A stretch of 64,000 nucleotides of DNA from Lachnospiraceae bacterium (lineage in GTDB: Bacteria > Bacillota > Clostridia > Lachnospirales > Lachnospiraceae). Positions 9,468-18,082 of the stretch are shown one piece after another (within the stretch, counting starts at the first letter, position 1; every line of letters starts with the position of its first letter). Both the position numbers and the translations under genes were made by a program. The notes beneath the pieces are model-generated. The model had not been told where the DNA came from. It saw nothing but the letters and a program-made list of their open reading frames with translations, and searched no databases. The DNA lies in assembly GCA_910575475.1 (NCBI GenBank), contig CAJTGD010000013.1, positions 62,001 to 126,000 on the forward strand, given 5' to 3'.

Positions 9468-10202
9468 ATGGAAAAGGATTCCGTTCTCGAAATGAGACAT
9501 ATTTACAAGACATTCCCAGGTGTAAAAGCTCTGCAGGATGTAGATTTTACCCTGAAAAAGGGGGAGATCCACGCGCTGATGGGGGAAAACGGAGCGGGGA
9601 AGTCTACGCTGATCAAGGTGCTGACCGGGGTAGAGGAATTTGAGACAGGGGAGATCATGATGGAGGACACGGATCATCCCATCATCAACCGAAGCCCGCA
9701 GGAAGCGCAGAAGCATGGGATCAGCACCGTGTACCAGGAGATCAACCTCTGTCCGAACCTGACGGTGGCGGAGAATCTGTTCATCGGCAGGGAGCCGAGA
9801 AAGGCCGGGCTGATCGACTGGAAGACCATGAACCAAAGGGCCGGTGAGCTGCTCGCGGATCTGGAGATCTTTGCGGATGTAACGAAGACCATTGACAATT
9901 ATTCCATCGCGGTCCAGCAGATGATCGCCATCGCCAGGGCGGTGGATATGTCGGCAAAGGTCCTGATCCTGGATGAGCCTACCCGTGGAATCGATGTGGG
10001 GACGAAGACGGAGATCCAGAAGCTGGTGATCCGGCTGGCGGAAGAAGGCATGGCGGTGGTGTTCATTTCTTCGGAGATCGAGGAGATGCTGCGTACCTGC
10101 GAACGCATGGTGGTCATGCGGGACGGAAGCAAGGTGGGCGAGCTGAGCGGGGAAGAGATGAACCAGTCAACCATTATGTCAACCATAGCAGGAGGACAGT
10201 GA
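9468..10202 (+). CDS. ytfR: YtfR-like sugar ABC ATPase reduced to a single chimeric domain
   Basis: Monosaccharide importers of this class use an ATPase of about 500 residues with two nucleotide-binding domains. This frame has 244. Walker A (GENGAGKST, 39-47), the degenerate domain-1 signature (YSIAVQQ) and VLILDEPT (165-172) are domain 1, but the sequence then runs straight into RGIDVGTKTEI and the extreme C-terminal SSEIEEMLRTCERMVVMRDG of domain 2. The junction lies at about 9957-9985, within the LILDEPT motif that both domains share, so recombination between the two copies is the simplest cause. The canonical LSGGQ signature was in the lost part, so activity is doubtful. It ends 1 base before the permease gene. 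Confidence 0.88.
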   Translation: MEKDSVLEMRHIYKTFPGVKALQDVDFTLKKGEIHALMGENGAGKSTLIKVLTGVEEFETGEIMMEDTDHPIINRSPQEAQKHGISTVYQEINLCPNLTVAENLFIGREPRKAGLIDWKTMNQRAGELLADLEIFADVTKTIDNYSIAVQQMIAIARAVDMSAKVLILDEPTRGIDVGTKTEIQKLVIRLAEEGMAVVFISSEIEEMLRTCERMVVMRDGSKVGELSGEEMNQSTIMSTIAGGQ

Positions 10203-10203
10203 T

Positions 10204-11010
10204 ATGAACAAGACGTTGAAAAATATAATATCAAAACGATTATTTCTTCCGATCTTCTGTCTGATCCTGGTGCTTTTGATCAATCTCATCACCAGGCCGG
10301 ACTTCTTTTCGATCGAGATCCGGGACGGAGTATTGTACGGATTTTTGATTGATATCATCAACCGGGCGTCTGAGCTGGTGATCCTGGCAGTGGGAATGAC
10401 GCTGGTCGTATCTGCTTCCGCCGGGACCGATATCTCGGTGGGCGCGATCATGGCGGTCAGCGCGGCGGTATGCTGCAATGTGCTCACCGGAGGGGAGCGG
10501 GCGGCTACGGAATATGCCAGCCCGCTGATCCTGGGCTTTCTGGCGGCAGTCCTGGTGGGGACGCTGATCGGATGCTTTAACGGAGTGCTTGTGGCAAAAC
10601 TGAATATACAGCCGATGGTCGCCACATTGATCATGTTCACGGCGGGCAGGGGGATCGCCCAGCTGATCACGGACGGGCAGATCACGTATGTGCGTGTGGA
10701 CAGCTATAAGACACTGGGATCCTCTTTCCCGGGCTTTCCGGTGCCGGCGCCCTTTATCGTATCCATTCTCGTGGTGGCGGCGACGGCGCTTCTGCTGAAT
10801 AAGACGGCCCTGGGCATGTATATCCAGTCTGTCGACATTAACAAAACTACGACCCTGTATGCCATGCACGTATCCTCTGACCAGATCCCGGTGTACAAGG
10901 CGATCGTGGTCGTGATCATCGTAACGCTCCAGTCTCCGGGATTTGCAAGGATGAGAAAAGCACTTGCCCAGAAGAAGGCGGACGCGGCAGAAGGAAAGGA
11001 GGCGGCATAA
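10204..11010 (+). CDS. ytfT: YtfT-like sugar ABC permease with internal in-frame deletion
   Basis: This 268-residue membrane protein matches branched-chain/ribose-type permeases (about 340 residues) through GMTLVVSASAGTDISVGAIMA and GMYIQSVDINK. There, at about residue 213 (10840-10852), it jumps to TTTLYAM and the final helix YKAIVVVIIVTLQ. About 70 residues are missing, including the conserved segment with DANNAGLxLELDAILA and GG. The frame is kept and the C-terminus is normal. Loss of two membrane spans should abolish transport. Confidence 0.86.
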   Translation: MNKTLKNIISKRLFLPIFCLILVLLINLITRPDFFSIEIRDGVLYGFLIDIINRASELVILAVGMTLVVSASAGTDISVGAIMAVSAAVCCNVLTGGERAATEYASPLILGFLAAVLVGTLIGCFNGVLVAKLNIQPMVATLIMFTAGRGIAQLITDGQITYVRVDSYKTLGSSFPGFPVPAPFIVSILVVAATALLLNKTALGMYIQSVDINKTTTLYAMHVSSDQIPVYKAIVVVIIVTLQSPGFARMRKALAQKKADAAEGKEAA

Positions 11011-11898
11011 ATGAAAAAGAAACGTACTCTGAATCAGACCAGTTTTCTTCTTTTGATTACGATCCTGCTGTTTTTCGTGATGTATGCGGTGGGTTGCGTC
11101 GTTTTTAAGGATCAGGGCTTCGCGAAGATACAGAACTTCCTGAACCTGTTTATTTCCAATGCCGGCCTAATCGTGATCAGTATCGGCATGACGGTGGTCA
11201 TGATCACGGGAGGGATCGATATCAGTGTAGGGTCTTTCGTGGCCATGGGCTGCATGATGCTTGCCTGGATGATGGAACAGGCGGGGATCGGCGCGGTTCC
11301 TGCCGTCCTGATCGTACTCGCGACCGGAGTCGTATTCGGACTGGTGCAGGGATTCCTGGTGGCTTATATGGATATCCAGCCCTTTATCGTAACCCTGGCG
11401 GGCATGTTTTTCGCAAGGGGGATGACGGCGATCATCTCCAAGGACATGATCAGTATCAGCAATGAGATGTTCATGGGATGGGCGAAGATGAAGATCTATT
11501 TTCCCATCGGAGGACATTTGAACCGCAAAGGGGAGATGATCTATCCGTATGTGTATCCTACGGTGGTGATCGCCCTGCTCCTTCTGGCGGCGGCATTTAT
11601 CATGCTGAAATATACAAAGTTCGGGCGCAGCATCTACGCGGTAGGCGGAAATGAGCAGTCAGCCCTTATGATGGGGCTCAATGTGCGCAGAGTCAAATTG
11701 AAAGCCTATATGCTGGACGGCTTTTTGTGCGGCATCGGAAGCACCCTGTTAGGGGTTCTGATCAAGGCGACCATTGAGGCGTTTATCACCTTCCAGGGGA
11801 CGCTTTCGTCTTGGTGGACCAGGATCACCATTGCGGCGCTGCTCTGCTTCTTTATCGTGCTGCAGTCGGTGCTGGCAATGCTGAAAAAGAAAAAATAA
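11011..11898 (+). CDS. yjfF: YjfF-like sugar ABC permease with internal in-frame deletion
   Basis: This is the second permease of the galactofuranose-type importer, 295 residues against about 330 for E. coli YjfF. ITGGIDISVGS and the ITLAGMFFARG region are normal. At about residue 243 (11737-11750) DGFLCGIGS runs into TLLGVLIKATIEAFITF, skipping about 40-50 residues that include the conserved ELDAIASxVIGGTLL segment. The frame is restored and the end (GTLSSWWTRITIAALL) is normal. With the two preceding genes this makes three consecutive in-frame deletions. Confidence 0.86.
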   Translation: MKKKRTLNQTSFLLLITILLFFVMYAVGCVVFKDQGFAKIQNFLNLFISNAGLIVISIGMTVVMITGGIDISVGSFVAMGCMMLAWMMEQAGIGAVPAVLIVLATGVVFGLVQGFLVAYMDIQPFIVTLAGMFFARGMTAIISKDMISISNEMFMGWAKMKIYFPIGGHLNRKGEMIYPYVYPTVVIALLLLAAAFIMLKYTKFGRSIYAVGGNEQSALMMGLNVRRVKLKAYMLDGFLCGIGSTLLGVLIKATIEAFITFQGTLSSWWTRITIAALLCFFIVLQSVLAMLKKKK

Positions 11899-12314
11899 TA
11901 TCGGGCGTGAAAAGTTCCAACCGTACAGGTGGAAAGAGCCTGGTTCTGTTAAAAAGGGAACAGAGACCTGCAGATGGGCGTGCATGTGGTGCACGCCCTT
12001 GCGAATGGATAGGATTCGAAAATACATTCGGGGTTGTGCATTCGGCAGCAATGTGTTATTCTTGACAGGAAGAATTCGAAAAGGTATTCATCTTTTTTAT
12101 TCTTACCGGTAAATCACCGGGTTGCTCAATCACAGTTTTTTACAAAGCAGGCTTTTGGGCTGGTCTTATTTTAGAATGTAAATTTGGCTGTTTTCGGGAG
12201 AATTTTACTTTTCTGAACGGATATTTCATGTTATGATGAATTCAGGAAGTGAGACAATTCTTTTTATCTCTTCAGGCAGCCGGCCGAAAGCACTGCAGGA
12301 GAAAGGAGAATTGC
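11899..12314. other. Intergenic region with a stem-loop after the importer
   Basis: A perfect 8-bp stem GGGCGTGC/GCACGCCC with a 7-base loop lies at 11976-11998, about 80 bp after the last importer gene. It lacks a clear T run, so it is only a possible terminator or attenuator. Nothing else gene-like is seen before the next ribosome site at about 12303. Confidence 0.45.
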
Positions 12315-13271
12315 ATGACTCAGAAAACTAAGAAAATTCAAAAAACGGACAGTGACTTTATCATGTCCCCGAAGGTTGACGTATGCTTTGCTGGGCTGAT
12401 GGAGAACCCGACCGTAAGGAAAGGCTTCTGCGCCGCGATTCTGCGTGTTCCCCCGGAAACGATTGAAAAGACAGAGCTGCTTCTCAACCATCTGCAGCGT
12501 GACCACGCAGACGATAAGCTTGGGATCTTAGATGTGCGTGTGCGTATGATGGACGGTGTCCAGATCAACATGGAGATGCAGGTGAAAAAGTACGCTTTCT
12601 GGGATGAGCGGACTCTGTTTTATCTCTGTAAAATGTTTTCAGGGCAGCTGAAGTCCGGAGGATCCTATGGAAATCTCAAAAAATGTATACATGTCAGTAT
12701 CCTGGATTTTATACATTTTCCGAAGGATAAGAGATTTTACCGCAGGATCGGCTTCTGTGACAGGAAGACAGGAAAGCTTTACAGTGACAAGCTGGAGATC
12801 CAGGTTCTGGAACTGAAGAAGCTGCCGAAGGAGATAGAGACCGGGGAAGATATTGTCAACTGGATGCATTTTTTTAACGGGAAAAGTAAGGAGGAGTTTC
12901 AACAGATGGCGAAGGAAAGTATCTATTTGGAGGAGGCTTATGATACGCTGCAGAAGTTGAGCGCGGATGATATCAAGCGGCTGGAATATGAAGCCCGGGA
13001 GAAGGCGCTGAAGGATTATAATACGTTTGTTGTCGATGCGGCAAAACGCGCGGCGGAACGTGCGGCAGAGCGTGCGGCGAAACAAGGAGAGAAACGCGGA
13101 GAGAAGCGGGGAGAAAAGCGCGGAAGGAAGATCGGGGAGAAAATCGGCGAAGAAAACGGTATCAAATTATCAAAAAAAGTATTCAAGCTGCAGGCACAGG
13201 GGGAGAATGAACAGAATATTGCATCTGAATGCAATATTACAGTTGAGAAGGTACGGCAGATTTTATACTGA
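12315..13271 (+). CDS. Rpn/PD-(D/E)XK nuclease family (PDDEXK_2) protein
   Basis: This 318-residue soluble protein begins with the typical Rpn-family opening (SDFIMSPKVDVCFAGLMENP). It has the nuclease core with ILDVRVRMMDGVQINMEMQV, in which D and the E-x-Q pair occupy the PD-(D/E)XK positions. Relatives are called recombination-promoting nuclease or putative transposase and cut DNA. The C-terminus (about 240-290) is a charged repeat of R-A-A-E and K-R-G-E units followed by a helix-turn-helix-like end (NEQNIASECNITVEKVRQIL). The start at 12315 follows AAAGGAGAA. It stands alone between two unrelated units. Confidence 0.8.
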   Translation: MTQKTKKIQKTDSDFIMSPKVDVCFAGLMENPTVRKGFCAAILRVPPETIEKTELLLNHLQRDHADDKLGILDVRVRMMDGVQINMEMQVKKYAFWDERTLFYLCKMFSGQLKSGGSYGNLKKCIHVSILDFIHFPKDKRFYRRIGFCDRKTGKLYSDKLEIQVLELKKLPKEIETGEDIVNWMHFFNGKSKEEFQQMAKESIYLEEAYDTLQKLSADDIKRLEYEAREKALKDYNTFVVDAAKRAAERAAERAAKQGEKRGEKRGEKRGRKIGEKIGEENGIKLSKKVFKLQAQGENEQNIASECNITVEKVRQILY

Positions 13272-13328
13272 GCGTAGATAAATTTTGCATCAAAGAGGGC
13301 AAGGGCAGAATAGGAGGTTGGAAGTATT

Positions 13329-14036
13329 TTGGAAGCGGTTATGGAATATCTGCGGGACTTGAATGTGGTATCAATATCACTTCGGATCCTCCTGTCCATT
13401 CTGATCGGAGGAATCCTGGGAGTAGAGCGGGGGAGGAAGAACCGCCCCGCCGGACTTCGGACGTATATCCTGGTGTGCCTGGGTTCTGCGCTGGTGATGA
13501 TGACGAACCAGTATGTGTATGTTACATTTGAAACCGGAGACCCGGTGCGCCTGGGAGCACAGGTGATCAGCGGTATCGGTTTTCTGGGTGCAGGGACGAT
13601 CGTGCTGACCGGGAGGAATAAGATCATGGGGATCACCACTGCGGCGGGTCTTTGGGCTGCCGCCTGCAGCGGTCTTGCGATCGGGATTGGATTTTATGAA
13701 GGTGCAATTCTGGGCGGCCTTGCGATTGCATTTACCGTATCAGGACTTTTGAGGTTTGATATCTGGATCAGGAAAAAGTCCATGTATCTGGACCTGTATA
13801 TCGAATATAATGTAGAAAAAGGGAATTTCAGCGGATTCCTGCAGTATGCTAGGGAGCACGACTTTGAGGTCAGCAACATCCGGGTAAATAAGGGATTCTC
13901 CTGGTATGAACAGAATGGAAGGCCGGGGGTGCTCAGCTATACGGTGACAGTTTCCAGCCAGATCCATCGTACCCACTCGGAGATATTGGAAGTGCTGGCG
14001 CATGAGAAGGGAATTCAGTTTATTGAGGAATTGTAA
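13329..14036 (+). CDS. MgtC/SapB family membrane protein
   Basis: This 235-residue inner-membrane protein has four or five hydrophobic helices in the first 140 residues and the family signatures ILIGGILGVERGRKNRPAGLRT and ISGIGFLGAGTI. A soluble C-terminal domain of about 85 residues follows. MgtC-type proteins modulate magnesium homeostasis and membrane ATPase activity in other bacteria; the role here is inferred only. The TTG at 13329 sits 11 bases after AGGAGG; ATG at 13341 is an alternative. Confidence 0.85.
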   Translation: MEAVMEYLRDLNVVSISLRILLSILIGGILGVERGRKNRPAGLRTYILVCLGSALVMMTNQYVYVTFETGDPVRLGAQVISGIGFLGAGTIVLTGRNKIMGITTAAGLWAAACSGLAIGIGFYEGAILGGLAIAFTVSGLLRFDIWIRKKSMYLDLYIEYNVEKGNFSGFLQYAREHDFEVSNIRVNKGFSWYEQNGRPGVLSYTVTVSSQIHRTHSEILEVLAHEKGIQFIEEL

Positions 14037-14083
14037 ATAAGTGTTCTATCCGGCCAGATGGAGCACCAGGAGGGAGATGGGCC

Positions 14084-14905
14084 TCAGCTCCCATTCACCC
14101 CATAATTCTTCCGAAACTGCTTCGGCGTCGTGCCGGTCTGCCGCCGGAATACGGAGATAAAATGGCTGACATCATGAAACCCGCTCATATGGCTGATGCT
14201 CTGCACTTGCAGGTAAGGTTTCCCGACCAGCAGTTCCTTCGCCCGATTGATCCGAAACCGGGTGATATAATTCTGCACGGAGTATCCGGTAAACCGCCGG
14301 AACAGCCGTGTAAGATACTGAGGGCTGACATGGACCTCACGGGCCAGGCTGTCCACATCCGGGACAGCCGCGGGATCTGTTTCAATTCTTTCTATTATCG
14401 GAGCCACATACTGGCGGTAGAGCGGATGCTCTGTCTGCGAATGCTTCCTGTAAATACCGGAAAAATGCATCAAAAATTCATAGCACTGGACAGAAAGAGT
14501 CAGGTCGTCCAGACGGTTTTCCTGATAGGAAAGAAGCGTTCGGTCGATCCACTCCTGAAAATATTGTCCCTCTTCCGTGCCAATGAAAAGGTAAGAAGCT
14601 TCCCCGCATATTTTCCGGATGTCATTCGCCAGAGTCCCGCCGAAGGTCAGGAAAGCGGTCCTCCAGCTTTTGGTGTTGTTCCGGTAGCGGTGAGGCGTGT
14701 GGGGAGCGATCAGGATCCCTTCGCCCAGGTTCAGGACGATATCCTCCCCGGCCAGGGTGACCGTCCCCTGTCCGCTCTCCGTCTGGAGCCAGTGGTACAG
14801 GGGAAAGCCTTTTGGGCGGGAAATGGATTCCTGGAACCAGCGGTTGCCGATGCTGTCAATGGTCAGGGGCAGCTCCTGAATGGAAAGCTTGAAAAAGATG
14901 GACAT
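14084..14905 (-). CDS. AraC-family transcriptional regulator, divergent from GH42
   Basis: This 273-residue protein has an N-terminal cupin sensor (LNLGEGILIAPHTPHRYRN) and a C-terminal AraC double helix-turn-helix (about 170-268: SLAREVHVSPQYLTRLFRRFTG and SISHMSGFHDVSHFISVFRRQTGTTP). GGAGG lies just ahead of the ATG. It is transcribed away from the GH42 gene across a gap of about 120 bp, the usual arrangement for a regulator of a galactoside gene. Confidence 0.88.
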   Translation of the reverse strand: MSIFFKLSIQELPLTIDSIGNRWFQESISRPKGFPLYHWLQTESGQGTVTLAGEDIVLNLGEGILIAPHTPHRYRNNTKSWRTAFLTFGGTLANDIRKICGEASYLFIGTEEGQYFQEWIDRTLLSYQENRLDDLTLSVQCYEFLMHFSGIYRKHSQTEHPLYRQYVAPIIERIETDPAAVPDVDSLAREVHVSPQYLTRLFRRFTGYSVQNYITRFRINRAKELLVGKPYLQVQSISHMSGFHDVSHFISVFRRQTGTTPKQFRKNYGVNGS

Positions 14906-15026
14906 GGTTTACCTCCGTTTTTGTTTCGAATATTCATATTTTTTAGTCTAGCTTACCATACTTTTCATTCCCAAAAAAGACTATAATAAATAAAAAGTGA
15001 TCAAGCACATACGGAGGTATCAGACA

Positions 15027-17057
15027 ATGGGAGCAAAATTCAAAAAAATGTTATACGGCGGAGACTACAACCCGGAACAGTGGCCGAGGGAGATCTGGCA
15101 GCAGGACATGGAGCTGTTTGACAAGGCGGGGATTAACAGCGCCACCATCAACGTATTTTCCTGGGCCCGGCTCCAGCCGTCGGAGGAGGTTTACGATTTT
15201 CACGAGTTGGACGCGATCGTGGACACGCTGACAAGGGCGGGGAAGCAGATCGTGCTGGCAACCTCCACGGCTGCCCTTCCGGCCTGGATGGCGAAGCGTT
15301 ATCCGGAGGTGGCGCGGGTGGATTATGAGGGCCGCCGCCACAAGTTCGGACAGCGCCACAATGCCTGCCCCAACAGCCCGGTGTACCGGCATTTTATCCA
15401 GGAGCTGACGGCAAAGCTGGCAGAGCGCTACGGAAGCAATGAAAATGTGGTATGCTGGCACATTAATAATGAGTACGGCGGGGAATGCTATTGCGAGAAC
15501 TGTGAAAAGGCGTTCCGGGTCTGGCTGCGGAAAAAATATGGGACGATCGAAGCCTTGAACCAGGCATGGAACCTGACCTTCTGGGGCCACAACATTTACG
15601 ATTGGGATGAGATCGTGCTGCCAAATGCCCTCAGCGAAGGGATCCCGTGGCAGGGAAGCGGAGAATTTGGATGTGAAAAGACTGCGTTTGCGGGGATATC
15701 CATCGATTACCGCCGCTTCATGTCGGACAGCATCCTGGATAATTTCCGGCTGGAGCGGGACTCCATCCGGCAGTACGACAAAGCGGCCCCGGTGACGACG
15801 AACCTGATGGGCACCTACAAGGGGCTGGATTATTTCAAATGGGCGAAGGAGATGGACATTGTTTCCTGGGACAACTATCCCAGCTACGATACCCCCTGGA
15901 GCCACGTGGCCATGCGGCATGACCTGATGCGCGGACTGAAAAACGCCCCCTTTATGCTGATGGAGCAGACCCCCAGCCAGCAGAACTGGCAGCCCTACAA
16001 TTCCCTGAAAAAGCCGGGACAGATGCGAGTGCAGAGCTGGCAGACCGTTGCCCACGGCGGGGACACGGTACAGTTCTTCCAGCTCCGCAGGTCTGTGGGC
16101 GGCTGCGAGAAGTTCCACGGCGCCGTGATCGCCCATGCGGGGACGGACCAGACCAGGGTATTCCGTGAGGTAGCGCAGCTTGGGGAAGAGCTGAACCGGA
16201 TCGGAGATTCCATCATCGGTTCCGGGACGGAGTCGAAGGTGGGCATCCTGTTCGACTGGGACAACTACTGGGCGCTGGAATACACAAGCGGCCCCAATGT
16301 GGATCTGAAATATGTAGACCAGATCTCCCGCTATTACGAATATTTTTACCGGAAAAATATTTCCGTAGATATGATCCCTGTGGATGCGGATCTCTCCAAA
16401 TACGATCTGGTGGCGGCGCCTGTCCTGTACATGGTGAAGGAAGGCATGGCGGAGGCCATCGAAGCATACGTGGCAGCAGGCGGCACCTTCGTCACCGGTT
16501 TCATGAGCGGCATTGTCAATGAATCCGACAACGTGCACCTGGGCGGCTACCCGGGGCCGCTTAGGAAGCTGGCAGGCGTGTGGGCGGAGGAGATCGACGC
16601 ACTGGCGCCGGAGCAGTCCAATGAGATCGTATTTACCGACGGGAGCAAGGATGAGTGCGGGATGCTGTGCGATATCCTCCATCTGGAAGGCGCGGAAGAG
16701 CTCGCACGGTATGGGAGCGATTTCTACGCGGGAACACCGGCTGTCACGAGAAATGTGTTCGGAAAGGGACGCGTCTATTATGTGGGAACCGTGCTGTCGG
16801 AGAACGGGCTTGAGAAAGTGCTGGATCTGGCCTGCGGCGGGGCGGGGATCACTCCCGTGATCGGGGAAGAGACAGAGCTTGAGGTGACAAGACGGATCTC
16901 GGATGCAGGGGCGGTCTATTTTGTGATGAACTTCAAGGATCAGGAGCTTCCGCTGCCGGCGGTATTTGCCGGGAAGAAGGATCTGCTGTCGGGACGGACG
17001 ATGGAGGAAGGGGAAATGCTGAAGAAGTATGATGTGAGGATTGCTGTGTTACAATAA
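15027..17057 (+). CDS. Beta-galactosidase, glycoside hydrolase family 42
   Basis: This 676-residue cytoplasmic enzyme should release terminal galactose from short beta-galactosides. The N-terminal barrel begins MLYGGDYNPEQWP. The acid/base E149 is in HINNEYG, followed by the CYCENC zinc-site cysteines, and the nucleophile E313 is in FMLMEQTPSQQNW. The trimerisation and small C-terminal beta domains are present and the length is normal. The start was chosen at the ATG 10 bases after ACGGAGG. No transporter lies beside it, so its substrate must enter through another system such as the GPH symporter at 27.5 kb. Confidence 0.93.
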   Translation: MGAKFKKMLYGGDYNPEQWPREIWQQDMELFDKAGINSATINVFSWARLQPSEEVYDFHELDAIVDTLTRAGKQIVLATSTAALPAWMAKRYPEVARVDYEGRRHKFGQRHNACPNSPVYRHFIQELTAKLAERYGSNENVVCWHINNEYGGECYCENCEKAFRVWLRKKYGTIEALNQAWNLTFWGHNIYDWDEIVLPNALSEGIPWQGSGEFGCEKTAFAGISIDYRRFMSDSILDNFRLERDSIRQYDKAAPVTTNLMGTYKGLDYFKWAKEMDIVSWDNYPSYDTPWSHVAMRHDLMRGLKNAPFMLMEQTPSQQNWQPYNSLKKPGQMRVQSWQTVAHGGDTVQFFQLRRSVGGCEKFHGAVIAHAGTDQTRVFREVAQLGEELNRIGDSIIGSGTESKVGILFDWDNYWALEYTSGPNVDLKYVDQISRYYEYFYRKNISVDMIPVDADLSKYDLVAAPVLYMVKEGMAEAIEAYVAAGGTFVTGFMSGIVNESDNVHLGGYPGPLRKLAGVWAEEIDALAPEQSNEIVFTDGSKDECGMLCDILHLEGAEELARYGSDFYAGTPAVTRNVFGKGRVYYVGTVLSENGLEKVLDLACGGAGITPVIGEETELEVTRRISDAGAVYFVMNFKDQELPLPAVFAGKKDLLSGRTMEEGEMLKKYDVRIAVLQ

Positions 17058-17091
17058 GGCTGTTGGTCAATGCAGTGCCCGGATAAGAAAA

Positions 17092-17122
17092 TGGAACTGG
17101 AAGCTTTTGACTTCCAGTTCCA
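17092..17122 (+). terminator. Strong stem-loop after the GH42 gene
   Basis: A perfect 12-bp stem (TGGAACTGGAAG and its complement) with a 7-base loop lies 35 bp after the GH42 stop and before the convergent Rpn gene. There is no long T run on either side, so it may be an mRNA-stabilising hairpin instead of a true terminator. Confidence 0.5.
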
Positions 17123-17155
17123 GAGTTAAAACGGCAATAAAGTATTTGGGATTTA

Positions 17156-18082
17156 TCATGCAAATGCGATATGATGTTTCTTCAATAATTCCATTGCCCT
17201 GGCAAGGTCGGCTTCCGTTTGAACAAGCTCAGTAAGCGCGGCATCCTTTTCAGTAAGCGCGGCATCCTTTTCGGTAAGTGCGGCAGCTTTCTCAGCAAGC
17301 GCGGCATCTCTTTCCGCGCGCAGCGTATCATTCTCGCCCTGCATAAGCTTTATCCCTTTTTGAATCCCTCTGTTCTCAACTTGATCCAATATCTCACACA
17401 TATTCGGTTCACCTCCTGTAGTTTTTACCTTCTGTGCTTCTAAAAATCTTTCATCCCCGGTCATGACTGACATAAATTTCAGCACCGCATCTACATGCTT
17501 TATTGTCCTTCTGCTGGGTACATATTTTTTGTTTTTCCGCTTCTGTACAAAATAATCTGCCACAATCCGAAAATCACTCCTGAATAGCTTTACCTGATCC
17601 TCTGTCAAATACGCGATCTCGAATATATGAAGCTTATAGTCATTGACATATTCTTCCAATCCTTCGGGAATCTCAACCATTTCTTTTATGGATCTGGGTC
17701 CGCTCCAGCGGGATTCGCCAAAATACAGGACGATGCTCAGCACCGGGCAGCGCCCTTTTGATTTCTTATCAAGAAGCTGCGAGCGATAGGCAGCACCGTC
17801 ATATCCAATGATCCGGAAAGGCATATCTTTGTCCGGAGCCGTCTGATTTTCCAGCCCCAAAATGGCAATCTTCACGTTTCCGGCAGACCAGTATTTTGCG
17901 TTGTCGCGTTCTTCCTCATGCAGACTTCCTTTATCCGCCTTATACTGAGATCTGACCTTGAAAGACTTCAACTCTCTGGACTTAACCGTCCGTTTTCCGT
18001 CAAACACTAACCCGTTCACGATGTCAGAGAACACATCGTTATAATCCTCTAAACTTTTTTCTACGATATCTTTTTGTCCCAT
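17156..18082 (-). CDS. Rpn-family (transposase_31-like) putative nuclease with heptad tail
   Basis: This 308-residue protein has the Rpn layout: N-terminal DYNDVFSDIVNGLVFDG, then KIAILGLENQT (the E-x-Q of the nuclease core) and IVLYFGESRWSGPRSI. The C-terminal 60 residues are an alanine/glutamate coiled coil made of the repeated 7-residue unit ALTEKDA. It is convergent with GH42, and GAGGAGA lies ahead of the start. It stands alone, like the other nuclease-type genes in this window. Confidence 0.8.
   Translation of the reverse strand: MGQKDIVEKSLEDYNDVFSDIVNGLVFDGKRTVKSRELKSFKVRSQYKADKGSLHEEERDNAKYWSAGNVKIAILGLENQTAPDKDMPFRIIGYDGAAYRSQLLDKKSKGRCPVLSIVLYFGESRWSGPRSIKEMVEIPEGLEEYVNDYKLHIFEIAYLTEDQVKLFRSDFRIVADYFVQKRKNKKYVPSRRTIKHVDAVLKFMSVMTGDERFLEAQKVKTTGGEPNMCEILDQVENRGIQKGIKLMQGENDTLRAERDAALAEKAAALTEKDAALTEKDAALTELVQTEADLARAMELLKKHHIAFA
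17230..17313. repeat. Four tandem 21-bp units inside the Rpn gene
   Basis: Four copies of a 21-bp unit (first copy starting CAGTAAGCGCGGCATCC) begin at 17230, 17251, 17272 and 17293. The first two are identical and the others diverge slightly. Each encodes one heptad of the coiled coil, so copy-number change would lengthen or shorten the tail by 7 residues without shifting the frame. Confidence 0.85.

Noticed and set aside
11976-11998. Operator for the inositol LacI regulator after the importer (contains GCACGCC)
   Set aside because: The match is to the stem of a terminator-like hairpin, lacks the flanking bases of the iol sites and lies downstream of genes.
15051-16682. A 543-codon minus-strand open frame opposite the GH42 gene
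   Set aside because: The plus strand encodes a complete GH42 enzyme with both catalytic residues. The antisense translation has no domain, and its His/Pro/Leu-rich composition is typical of antisense reading.
17230-17313. Regular repeats that might suggest a CRISPR array
   Set aside because: The 21-bp units are adjacent with no unique spacers and encode heptads of a coiled coil inside a gene.
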